The notes under the pieces were generated by a model. It saw only the letters and a list, made by a program, of their open reading frames with translations. It made no database searches and was not told the DNA's origin. Of a stretch of DNA of 64,000 bases, positions 35,833-45,800 are shown in pieces; the stretch's first letter is position 1, and every line of letters begins with the position of its first letter. The stretch comes from JBBATK01 sp039810585. Lineage in GTDB: Bacteria > Bacteroidota > Ignavibacteria > Kapaibacteriales > NICIL-2. Location of the stretch: the NCBI GenBank assembly GCA_039810585.1, contig JBDHXF010000014.1, positions 5,325-69,324 of the forward strand, read 5' to 3'. The position numbers were made by a program, and so were the translations under genes.

Positions 35833-36738
35833 TTATGAACAACAACAGTCAGGTCCACAACAGTCCTTGTCCGCCAGCGGCTTGCATGCGTACACACTCA
35901 GACTGAATATCCCGCTTTCACCTTTGCGGATTTGTTCCAGGCGTTCGGCATCGACGTAGCGTGAGAGGATGTCGTCCGGTATCACTATTTCCTTTTCCTT
36001 TTGAATGAGGATGTCGCTAAATCCGGCTTCGCGAATGAAGCCCAGGTACTCATCACGCTGGATGGCTCCTGCAACGCAGCCTGCGTACATCTCCGCTTCA
36101 TTGCGCAGTTCTTCGGGTAACTCGCCAACTAACACCACATCCGAAATGCTGAAGTGTCCGCCGGGCTTGAGAATGCGGTAGATTTCTTGGATGACCTTTT
36201 GCTTATCGGGGACGAGATTCAACACGCAGTTGCTGATCACCACATCGGCTCTGTTTGCAGCCATTGGGATGTCGTCGATGTCGCCCTGACGGAATTCCAC
36301 GTTGTGAAAGCCTAGCTTATCTGCATTGTCTCTTGCCTTGCTGATCATCGCCGGTGTGAAGTCAATGCCAATCACCTTGCCACGCTCACCGCAAAGTGCA
36401 CGGGCCACAAAGCAGTCGTTGCCTGCGCCACTTCCCAAATCAACAACCACATCTCCCTCATGGATCCGCGCGAACTCGGTGGGGACGCCGCACCCAAGTC
36501 CCAGGTCGGCAATATCTTGGTAGCCGGGAACCTTCGTGTAGTCCTCGCTCATGATCGAGTACACCTCCGACGAACAGCCGCCAGCACCGCAGCAGGAACT
36601 GCGATTCGTAGCCACATCCTGATCTGCTATTTCGGTGTACTTGCTTCGAACCAACTCCTTAATTGCCTCAGCGCCTTCTAGCTGCGCGTTGCTCTGACTC
36701 AGTGTGCCGGCTTCTTCTGTGTTTATGTTCTGTGCCAT
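35833..36738 (-). CDS. arsM: arsenite S-adenosylmethionine methyltransferase
   Basis: 301 residues. The SAM-binding motif DVVVDLGSGAGNDCFVA is near residue 97, preceded by GCGVPTEFARI. Conserved arsenic-binding cysteines are visible in ISNCVLNLVPDK and YAGCVAGAI, typical of ArsM. N-terminal CCGAGGCSS and a very Cys-rich end (DCCGPDCCCS) add extra thiols. The enzyme adds methyl groups to arsenite, giving volatile or less retained products. It has its own palindromic ArsR-type operator at 36745-36760, 7 bp before the start codon, besides the one upstream of arsR. Confidence 0.96.
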   Translation of the reverse strand: MAQNINTEEAGTLSQSNAQLEGAEAIKELVRSKYTEIADQDVATNRSSCCGAGGCSSEVYSIMSEDYTKVPGYQDIADLGLGCGVPTEFARIHEGDVVVDLGSGAGNDCFVARALCGERGKVIGIDFTPAMISKARDNADKLGFHNVEFRQGDIDDIPMAANRADVVISNCVLNLVPDKQKVIQEIYRILKPGGHFSISDVVLVGELPEELRNEAEMYAGCVAGAIQRDEYLGFIREAGFSDILIQKEKEIVIPDDILSRYVDAERLEQIRKGESGIFSLSVYACKPLADKDCCGPDCCCS

Positions 36739-36744
36739 TGTTTT

Positions 36745-36760
36745 ATCGTAATATTACGAT
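36745..36760. promoter_or_regulatory. ArsR-type operator upstream of arsM
   Basis: Perfect 16-bp palindrome ATCGTAATATTACGAT, in the 55-bp gap between arsR and arsM. It matches the palindrome at 37132-37147 except for one base, as expected for two binding sites of the same metalloregulator. Confidence 0.85.
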
Positions 36761-36793
36761 GGATTGATGAAAAAAATATGGCTTTCGATTATT

Positions 36794-37126
36794 CTAACAA
36801 CAAGACTGTGCATCGACCACGGGCAGCGCAAACAACGATTCGAAGAGTCCCCGTGCCTTTTGCCACTCTGCGGGATCGATACAATAGCAAATACGCACGC
36901 CCTCGATGTCGCCGCGAATCAGTCCTGCCTCCTTGAGTTCCTTCAGATGCTGCGAAATGGTACTCTGCGACAAGGGGAGCTCGTCCACAATATCTCCGCA
37001 AATGCAGACTTGCTTCTTGAGCAAGAGCTGCAGAATGGCAATGCGAGCCGGATGTGCAAACGCCTTTGCGTACTGCGCAAAGCGGTTCTCCTCGTCGCTG
37101 AAATGATGTGTCTTTGAACGTCCCAT
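36794..37126 (-). CDS. arsR: ArsR-family metalloregulatory repressor
   Basis: 110 residues. The winged helix-turn-helix includes the metal-sensing motif QVCICGDIVDELPLSQSTISQHLKEL, equivalent to ELCVCDL in ArsR, with two cysteines able to bind As(III). IEGVRICYCIDP and a C-terminal CC pair add further thiols. It should repress the operon until arsenite or antimonite binds. Its gene lies between two matching palindromes (37132-37147 upstream, 36745-36760 downstream), which indicates autoregulation and separate control of arsM-arsC. Confidence 0.95.
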   Translation of the reverse strand: MGRSKTHHFSDEENRFAQYAKAFAHPARIAILQLLLKKQVCICGDIVDELPLSQSTISQHLKELKEAGLIRGDIEGVRICYCIDPAEWQKARGLFESLFALPVVDAQSCC

Positions 37127-37131
37127 AATCT

Positions 37132-37147
37132 ATCGCAATATTACGAT
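37132..37147. promoter_or_regulatory. ArsR-type operator upstream of arsR
   Basis: Near-perfect palindrome ATCGCAATATTACGAT ending 6 bp before the arsR start codon. A weaker related sequence (AGCAATATTACA) lies at about 37212-37223. Both are in the leader of the ars operon. Confidence 0.82.
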
Positions 37148-37282
37148 AAAAATCTTGAGTGAGCAAGAATTCTTTCAAAAAACAAAGGAAAACTCCGTTT
37201 ATATGAATATTAGCAATATTACAAAGCGACGATAATATGGGAATACTTTTATAATATCCCGATCGAGTGTCTAGGTCCATGA

Positions 37283-37732
37283 GCCGAGGGGGTTGAATTT
37301 GAGGCTTCAGCATTGAAACGTATCCTTCAACAAACGCATTGCTACCCCTACTTTCTGCAGGAGTGGGGAAAATTTGCTTGGGAGACGTCGACCACATCTC
37401 CCATAACTGCGCAGGATGTTGCAGAGGCTACGCAAAGCGCGTTGGCATCGTTGGATGTGAGTTTCTTCAGAGTGCGATTTGACCGCCTGACTCCGCTCGA
37501 AAAGCGCTACCTGCGAGCTATGGCCGAGCTTGGTCCGGGACCCCACCGCTCCGGCGATATCGCCGAAGTCATGCACAAAATGGTTTCAGCTCTTGGCCCC
37601 ACACGAAGTCAACTCATTGCCAAGGGGATGATCTGGAGTCCCAATCACGGTGATACCGCATTCACGGTCCCGCTCTTTGATGAATTCATGCACCGTATCA
37701 TTCCCGGTGACGATTGGTCGAGGGATTACTGA
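37283..37732 (+). pseudogene. C-terminal fragment of an AAA ATP-binding protein
   Basis: An in-frame stretch of about 150 codons with strong resemblance to the end of a family of prokaryotic AAA ATPases: EGVEFEASALKRILQQTHCYPYFLQEWGKFAW, ASLDVSFFRVRFDRLTP, EKRYLRAMAELGPGP, HRSGDIAEVMHKM and GDTAFTVPLFDEFMHRIIPGD. The Walker A/B half that should precede it is absent: a stop lies at 37280-37282 and AT-rich ars promoter DNA follows upstream. No good start codon exists (TTG at 37313 is the first in-frame option). I read it as a truncated gene left at the ars operon boundary. Confidence 0.8.
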
Positions 37733-37839
37733 TTCAAACCTGGTCTCTGCGTTGATTTTCTTCTTAGGTGCGCACGCAGTGCGCTCGTATTGAAAGGACG
37801 CTGTGACGTCAAGCCCCGGCATGACATCAGTCACACGAG

Positions 37840-39600
37840 TCAATGATACTGCAAGCGATGAAGTTTGGAGTAGAGACCTTGCTTGGCCAGCAACTCTTCG
37901 TGCTTGCCCATTTCAGCAATCTCGCCGTGGTGCAGAACGATGATGCGGTCGGCGCGTTGGATGGTGGACAAACGGTGAGCGATGACGATGGACGTGCGGC
38001 CGGCAAGGGTCTTTGAAATGGCAGCATCGATGAGCTGCTCAGTCTCCGTGTCGATGCTGGACGTTGCCTCATCGAGAATCAGGATTTGCGGATTGCTGAC
38101 CACTGCACGGGCAAAGGAGATGAGTTGCTTTTGTCCCGTCGACAAGGTAGTTCCACGTTCCATCACTTGTGTGTCGTAGCCTTGTGGCAGGTGATCGATA
38201 AACTCTGCGCCGAGCGACAGCGCAACCGAGCGCATGTGCTCGTCGGAAATGTCATCGCGTCCCATCAAAATGTTCTCACGTACTGAGCGCGAAAAGAGAA
38301 AGACGTCTTGCAAGACCAGCGCGATACGTGCGCGGTGACTCTCAGCGTTGATATCACGCAGCTCCACGCCGTCAATCGTGATGTGTCCGCGGTGGTAATC
38401 GTAGAAACGACAAAGCAAGTTGATCAGCGTGCTCTTGCCTGAACCGGTGGCTCCGACAATGGCTACCATCTCACCGTTATGAACGCTGAACGAAACGTTG
38501 CGCAGCACATCGCGATTGCCATCATAACTGAAGCTCAGATCACGGAACTGAATGGACGTGGTGAAATCCTGTGCTTCTATGCCCTTGTTCAGCTTCGCCT
38601 GCGGCGGCTCCTCGGTGTCGAGTAATTCGAAAATGCGCTCAGAAGCTGTGATGGCGCTTTGCAGGGTGTTGTACTTTTCAGTAAGGTCGCGGACGGGACG
38701 GAAGAACATTTCCGCGTACATCACAAACGAGACCAAGGTTCCGATAGTCATGAAACCCGACAGGTAATGTCCCGCCGTGTACCACAACACCGTACAAATA
38801 GCGATGGACGAAAGCATTTCCACCACCGGAAAGAAGACGGCATAATACGTGATGGACTGTATTTGCAAGCGCGTATGCTCAGTATTGATCACATCGAAGG
38901 TGTGGTTCTGCGGTTCCTGCTGATTGAAGAGTTGAACGGTCACCACGCCGCTGATATACTCGTTTAAAAAGGAATTCATGCGTGCCACTTGTACGCGAAT
39001 TTGAGAGTAGACGATGCGTACCTTACGACGGAAAATGGTGGCAGCCGTCAACAAAAACGGAACCACAATAATGGTGTACAACGCAAGCTGCCAGTTGATA
39101 CTGAACATGAATCCCAAAATCCAGAGTATCACCAGCACGTCGCTGAAGATCAACACGACGCCCGACGAAAACAGTTCGTTCAGTGCCTCGACGTCGTTCG
39201 TGACGCGCGTCACTAAACGTCCCACCGGTGTCGTGTCGAAGGCCCGCAAACTCATGGCCTGAATGTGATCGAACACCTGCATGCGGATATCAAGCAGAGC
39301 ACGCTGACCCACCCATTGCATAAGGTAGGTGAGTCCAAACTGCAGCAGCCCCTGAAGTAACAGCACCGAAGCAATGAGCAGAGCATGCATGAGCAGACCG
39401 TGTCCATCGCCGTTTTTGATATACCGGTCGATACCGATTTGCACCAAGCGCGGACGCAAAGGACCAAGCGAGGAGCTGATGATGGAGATCAGCAAACCAA
39501 GCACAATCCACAAGCGGTACGGTCGTAAGTAGACCAGTAAACGCCGTAAATAGCCGTAATTCGTCTTTTTTTCTGCACCCTTCGCGGAACCTTCGCTCAT
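37840..39600 (-). CDS. ABC exporter with fused permease and ATPase domains
   Basis: About 586 residues from MSEGSAKGAEKKTNYGYLRRLLVYLRPYR; the open frame reaches 39651. An N-terminal six-helix exporter domain (about 35-320, including GQRALLDIRMQVFDHIQAMSLRAFDTTPVGRLVTRVTNDVEALNE) is followed by an ATPase with Walker A GATGSGKST, a variant signature LSTGQ, Walker B LILDEATSSID and the H-loop IAHRLST. The type resembles MsbA/LmrA-like half-transporters acting as homodimers on lipids or drugs. It stands alone, convergent with the ATPase fragment. Confidence 0.94.
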   Translation of the reverse strand: MSEGSAKGAEKKTNYGYLRRLLVYLRPYRLWIVLGLLISIISSSLGPLRPRLVQIGIDRYIKNGDGHGLLMHALLIASVLLLQGLLQFGLTYLMQWVGQRALLDIRMQVFDHIQAMSLRAFDTTPVGRLVTRVTNDVEALNELFSSGVVLIFSDVLVILWILGFMFSINWQLALYTIIVVPFLLTAATIFRRKVRIVYSQIRVQVARMNSFLNEYISGVVTVQLFNQQEPQNHTFDVINTEHTRLQIQSITYYAVFFPVVEMLSSIAICTVLWYTAGHYLSGFMTIGTLVSFVMYAEMFFRPVRDLTEKYNTLQSAITASERIFELLDTEEPPQAKLNKGIEAQDFTTSIQFRDLSFSYDGNRDVLRNVSFSVHNGEMVAIVGATGSGKSTLINLLCRFYDYHRGHITIDGVELRDINAESHRARIALVLQDVFLFSRSVRENILMGRDDISDEHMRSVALSLGAEFIDHLPQGYDTQVMERGTTLSTGQKQLISFARAVVSNPQILILDEATSSIDTETEQLIDAAISKTLAGRTSIVIAHRLSTIQRADRIIVLHHGEIAEMGKHEELLAKQGLYSKLHRLQYH

Positions 39601-39889
39601 ACCTTCTTGGTCCAGGCACCTGCCTTTAGCCGTGATCAAAACAACATGCAAACTACCGAATAGGGAAGTGGTGACAAGACAGTGGACTCCCCAAAGCGCT
39701 TTCGTGTTGAAAACTTGAGCGCGCGTCCACGTCCAATTCCGTAGTCCTTAAACGTTTAGTGTACAGAGGCCTACGCCTCGTCTGTGCAGTGCTCAGGTGT
39801 TCCACTGGGCACTGCATTGACTTTCTCCCTCGGTTCCATCTCTGTTTGAATCCCCGCCCGCTCCCATTCACCACCAATTTCAAGAACTC
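39601..39889. promoter_or_regulatory. divergent region upstream of the giant protein, with two hairpins
   Basis: 289 bp between the ABC exporter (minus) and the 2362-residue protein (plus). Inverted repeats lie at 39763-39785 (ACAGAGGC with GCCTCGTCTGT, imperfect) and 39787-39814 (CAGTGCTCAG with CTGGGCACTG, one mismatch), back to back. They would be in the leader of the plus-strand transcript. No promoter elements are assigned. Confidence 0.5.
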
Positions 39890-42800
39890 ATGCAAGCATT
39901 CTACTTCTTCCTTACGCAGTCTGACACTGCGCCTCCGTCGGATTGTGTGCACTCCGGCTGGCAATTCCACGCCGACGGTCAGGTGATTTTTCATACGTGC
40001 GCGCTTCCGCGCGCACTGACCTTCGTGATAGCGTTTATGGTTCTCTTTGCATCGGCAACAGCAAGCGACACGTTGTTCATCAACTCATCGCATACATGGA
40101 GCGATACGGCGCACATCTGGTCGAAGCAAGTCTCCGCAGCGAACAGCTCGTCGTGGATTCCGAATGCTGCGGCTGTGCTAGAGGCACCGGCGGGGAGCTT
40201 GAACGTGTTGCAGTGCAACCCCATTCTGCGCGCGCTTAGTGCGCGAGCTGACTTCAGTATTCAATCCCAAAGCTCAGAGCGCTTGGAATTCAGTGCTGCC
40301 GACAGCTCGGTCATCGATGTGGCTGCCGCTCATGCTCTCACTCTGAAAACGCCTCTGGTGTCCGCAGGTGTGCTGTCGAAGACCAGCGGCGGGTCGCTCG
40401 TGCTTGGCTCTGAAGCTCTGCGCTGTGTGCCGACCTTGCATCTGTGTCAGGGACAGTGCACGCTCTCGGATGTCGCTCCCTCGCCCGCCCTGCGCGCACT
40501 GCGCTCCTCAACGCTGCTTCTGGACAGTGCATGCAGTCTGAGTTTCAGTTCCACAGCCAATGCTGCCGATGTGCATGCCGGCAACCTCGGTGGCAGCGGC
40601 AGTGTGAGCGTGTCCGGTGCGTCGGCAAATGGTCTTATCCTTCAACTCGACGATTCCTCACACTCGTACGGTTCCCTCAGTGCCGGCACCAACGGTGCGC
40701 TGTTTTGCATGCCGGCCGGAACCAGTCAGGAACTGAGTGGCTCGTGTTCAGGGGTGAACGGGTCGTGGACGCTGTGCGGACATCGCACAAATGCTGACGG
40801 TGATGCATCCGCACTCGTGTTCAGCGGTGCTGCCGGAACAACGCGCGCGGTGGTACTTCGCGGTGGAACACTGATTCTTGACAACCGTCAGACTGCCTCG
40901 TCAACTCGCCTCGGTTCGAGTTCTGCCGCCACTTTGAATTGCAATGGTGGTACGCTCTGTCTTCGTGGCGCTGCAAGCGGCACGAATCAACATATAGGCA
41001 TCGCCGGCACGAAGGCCATGACGCTGAATGCAGGATTGATGACCCTGCGTATTGAGGACGACTCAGCCACAAGTACCGGATCGCAACTGCTACTCGGAGG
41101 CGCGAATTCCAATTTCTCGTTGCGTGACAATACCGCGATGATGATCAACTTTGAAGTCAACCGCGGTACACTCGGCGGATCTGCCTCAAGCGATGCGCGT
41201 ATTGCTTTTCTGGGCAGCGGACAGCCCTTCATAGGCCTGGGTGGACTGCTTGCAAACACGGCCACAAGTGGTACACCGGGATTTGCACTGGTGAATGGCA
41301 ACAGTTTTGCGAGTTATGGTTCCAACGGTGTGAAGGCGGCAAGTTTTACCGTGGACAGCACCATCGCCCAAGTGCAAGCGTCGAGCACTTCATCAGTCGT
41401 CGACTTCCAACCGCACTCAAACCTCAGTCTTAGTGCCAATCTGAGTGCAGCAGCGTTACGTCTTTCCCCACAGGGAGCAGACAGTCTCGCGTGCGGCACC
41501 AAAAACATCATCAGTACGGCTCTGATGCTTGACGCGGATTCAAACTTCACACTCAGTGGCAGTGGCACCTTCGGCAGCGGCGTCAACACGCGATATGTGG
41601 TGGTGTGCCGTCCCTCATCCACTCTTCGCTGCACTCAGGCTCTCGGTTCAACCGCTTCGCCAATCACCAAAGGCGGAGAGGGGACGCTGGACTTATGTGC
41701 CACGTCGAATCAACTCGCTTTTAGCTCTGCCAACAATGTGAATGTCCTGCAAGGCGCGTTGCGCTTGAGCGCCGCGTCGATGGGCGGCGAAGGAGCCGGG
41801 GGCAATGCCAATTGTAGTATCAACTTGCGCGGTGGTCTTCTCGAACTCTCGGGAGGCATGAACTTCGTGCGAGCGCTGGACCAGACGCCAAGCGCATCGG
41901 GAGGCAGCGTCAGTTTTGACGCAGGAAGCACCAGTCGCGGCAGCGGAGGCTTTGCGGCGGTGGGCGGAGCGAGTACGGTAAGCTTAGTGACCACGGTCGG
42001 AGGCTCAACACCGGCAGCGTTGCAATGGAACGATAACGCCTTCGTACCAGCATACTCGGCGTTGTTGCTCAATGCGGTGGATGCGGATAGTCGCATCGAC
42101 CTCACAAACGACATTCAACTGGACAACGGCACGGCGGGTGAGTACGCGGCACGTGAGGTGTATGTGAGCGACAACCCCTCGTCCGATTCCGACTGCGCTC
42201 GATTGAGTGGTGTGATCTCCGGTTCGTCGTCATCGGACTTGGTGAAAACGGGGGCCGGTTCACTTGAGCTGGCAGCACAAAACACCTTTGGCGGAAACGT
42301 TCTTTTACTGCGCGGTACTCTTCGTTGTATCAATGCCCACGCGCTGCCGTCAACTGCCAGTGTGATCGTCAAACACGGTATTCTGCGCATCGATGCCTCG
42401 CAGCAAATCCGCGATCTCGTGGTGGAAAACGGTGCGAGCGTAGACGTACACCAAGATACGCTGAGCATCAGCGGAATGCTGAGTATCCATGGCGGACAGT
42501 TTATTGGCAACGGTGTGTTGCGATTCAATGGCGGAGAGGAACAGATTATCAATGGAGCCTGCCAATTCAAGTCGGTCGTGCTTGACAATCCAAGCGGTGT
42601 GCAGTGCAACGGTGAATGTCGTATCACCACTCAGCTTCACATCACGCAGGGGAAGGTGTACAATAATGGAGGAATGCTGCGACTAGACAGTGCAGCCGAC
42701 ATCAGCGGTGCGTCGCAAACAAGCGGTTGGATCGTCGGTCCGCTTCCTGCTGATTTCGATGCAAATCACGCGTCGCACGAGATGGCAATAGGCGACAGTC

Positions 42801-45800
42801 TGCGCTTCAGTCCCGTCACCATCCAGTGTAGCGGCATCTCACAAGCGGGTACCTTGAGCTGCGAGAGTGTTCGGGGAGTGTCGTCACACCTGAGTTCATC
42901 CGATCTGGATTTCGAGGCTGCTGTTCAACGACACTACCTCGTGCATGCCGACAATCTGGCGTGTGATACATGGTCATGTACCATGCTCATTGACACAGCC
43001 GATTATGCGCCGCAACGCCCGCGCGACCAACTCAGGGCTCGAATGTTTGACGGACAGACCTGGACGGCCGCTCCGCTTGTTCACATCGACGCGGAAGACC
43101 TGCGTGCCGACTCGCTGACAAGTTTTGGTGAGTTGCAGTGCGGGGTTCCGCACTGTGGTCCTCTCATCATAATCAGCCAGGCCGGAGAGTATGGTCACAT
43201 CTTTCCGAGCGATACGCTCACACTGAGCTGCGGAGCGACGCAGAGCTACAGCATTGTCGCTGATTCCTGCGCAACGGTGGACCATGTTGAGGTTGATGGT
43301 GTAGATGTCGGTGCTCCGAGCACGTACACGTTTAACACCATCCAAGCTGCACACACCATTCGCTCGTGGTTTCAGTCGAATGTCGTGCATCCGAGTGTGC
43401 AGATACAGAGTGACGTAGCGGGAGACAGTGTGTGTCGCGGACAGACGCTACACGTACATGCGTCGAGTGAAAACGGCGGTGCTTCGCCACTGCTGCAGTG
43501 GTTGGTTAATGGAGAGATGCAGGAAACTCAAGGTTCAGACTTCGCGCTCAGCACGGCCAACGATGGCGACGAAGTGCAATGCCGGCTTGTAAGTTCTGAG
43601 TCATGCGCAGTCCCTGCCGTTGTCACATCTGAGCTCCATGTCCTGCACGTGATCGATAACCCGGTGGCAGAGATAACGCGAGACAACGCAGAGTGGTGCC
43701 CGGGCACAACACAACAATGTCAGGTTGCAGCTAACGCTGAGCAGATACTCTGGACAGTCGAAGGAGCAGCAGAAATTGTTGGAGCAGACAATGCTCAACA
43801 GCTCGTCGTGCACTGTGACGACGCGCGCTTCGACTCCGTTCATGTCCACGTGACATTGACGAACACCCTGGGATGCAGCACAGAATCGGCGATGAAGATT
43901 ATCGTGATGGATACAACAGCGCCGAGCCTAAGCATTCCGGCTGACCGTAGTATTTCCTGCGATGAGGCAAACGACCCCTGCGCCTGCGGCCAAGCCACGG
44001 CGACCGATGCGTGTACGGATGTTGTGGTTGCGCATCAAGACTCAGTGGCAGAGTATGAGTGTGCTCAGCATTTCTCCATATACCGTCGTTGGTCAGCTAT
44101 TGATATGCACGGCAACTTGGCATCCGGGATACAGCATATAGAAGTCAACGACACCACTGCACCCACCATTGAATGTCCCTCCGACCAAACCCTAAACTGC
44201 GCCGGGGACATTCCGCCTTCTGCTCACAACCGTCAGGAATTCGAATCTCAGGGTGGCTGGTGCACCGACAAGTGCAGCGCTACTCTCAGCGTTGAACTGT
44301 TGAGCGAGGAGGTGCAGGGAAGTTTGGCGGACAATAGCTATCAACTCACTCGACGATATAAAGCAACGGATGCATGTGGAAACAGCGCTAGTGCTGCTCA
44401 GCGTATTGCCGTGTTTGATGATATGTCACCAACACTCAGCATGAGTCCGCTTGATCACTGGTGGTCGACACTCGAGCTCGACAGTAGCTTCGACGTCACG
44501 GCTGCCGATAACTGCGATGGCGCCGTTGACATCCATTGGACTATTCTGGATGAAGCTGGTGACAGCACAGCGTCCGGAATTGGAAGCGTTGCCGGCACAT
44601 ATTGTTCAGTGGGGCAAAACACTGTGTTCTGGAATGTCTCCGACACGCATGGAAACACGAGTAGTGCACGTCAGAGTATTTCTGTTGTGCAGAGTGGAAA
44701 CGGACATCTCTCCATTCCATCCGAGTTGCATTTCGCGGCGGACCCACTGAATTGCACCTATAGTTTTCAAAATTCAAAGGCGGATGCAACGGTGGATGAC
44801 AATTGTCCGAGCTACGTGGTACAGAACTCACTCACACACAGTGCAAGCCTTGCAGGACTGACGCTTCCTAGCGGCAGCTACAGCGTCGTATGGTCACTTC
44901 GTGACATCTGTGGCAGCATTGACTACGACACCTGTACCATCGTCGTTGAGGATACCACAGCCCCTGTTGCGCACTCAAAGTCGCTCACTCTATTCCTCGA
45001 TGCGAGCGGTCAGGCTCTGCTCAGTCCCGAAATGTGTGACGACGGGAGTTGGGACGCGTGTGGAATTGTGTCGCGTAGCTGTTCCCGCACACAATTTGGA
45101 TGTGCGCAGCTGGGTTTTACTACGGACACGCTTCGCGTTGTTGACGGCGCGGGAAATAGTACTGAGGCAGTGTGTATCGTCAACGTCGTCGACACCATTG
45201 CGCCGACAATCGCCACCAAATCAGCCACCGTAGAACTTGACTCCAACGGAGAAGCGGAAGTCGATGTGTCGATGGTTGACGCTGGTTTTATCGACAATTG
45301 TCAGGTACTGAATTCCGAACTATCGCAAACACATTTTAGCTGCAACGATCTCGGTGAACATCAGCTTCTGGTGCGTGTTTGGGATGCATCCGGCAACAAA
45401 AGTTCAGCGACTGCTGAGATTAGCGTCGTGGATCATCAGGTGCCGAAATTTTTGTGTCCTACGCAGATCAACCTAGCCTGTCATGAGCAATCGTGTGTAG
45501 GACAGATGCGATTGCCTTGTCCTATTCTGGATAACTGCACAGTCGGTGGCGGACGCAGCGCCCAGATCTTGAATGAGCCGGGCGTTGCGGTGCAATGGTT
45601 GAACGACACACTCGTGGCCGATCTTCATCGCGGACAGCACTACGTGCTCTTGCATGCGTGGGATGCCGCGGGTAACAGTTGCTCATCGCGATGTGTGGTC
45701 ACGGTGCGCGATACAACTCCGCCAACGCTCATGCTGAAGTCAGCCGTGATTGCTTTGAACTCCCACGGAAAGGCAACACTGCATACACAGGATGTGAATG

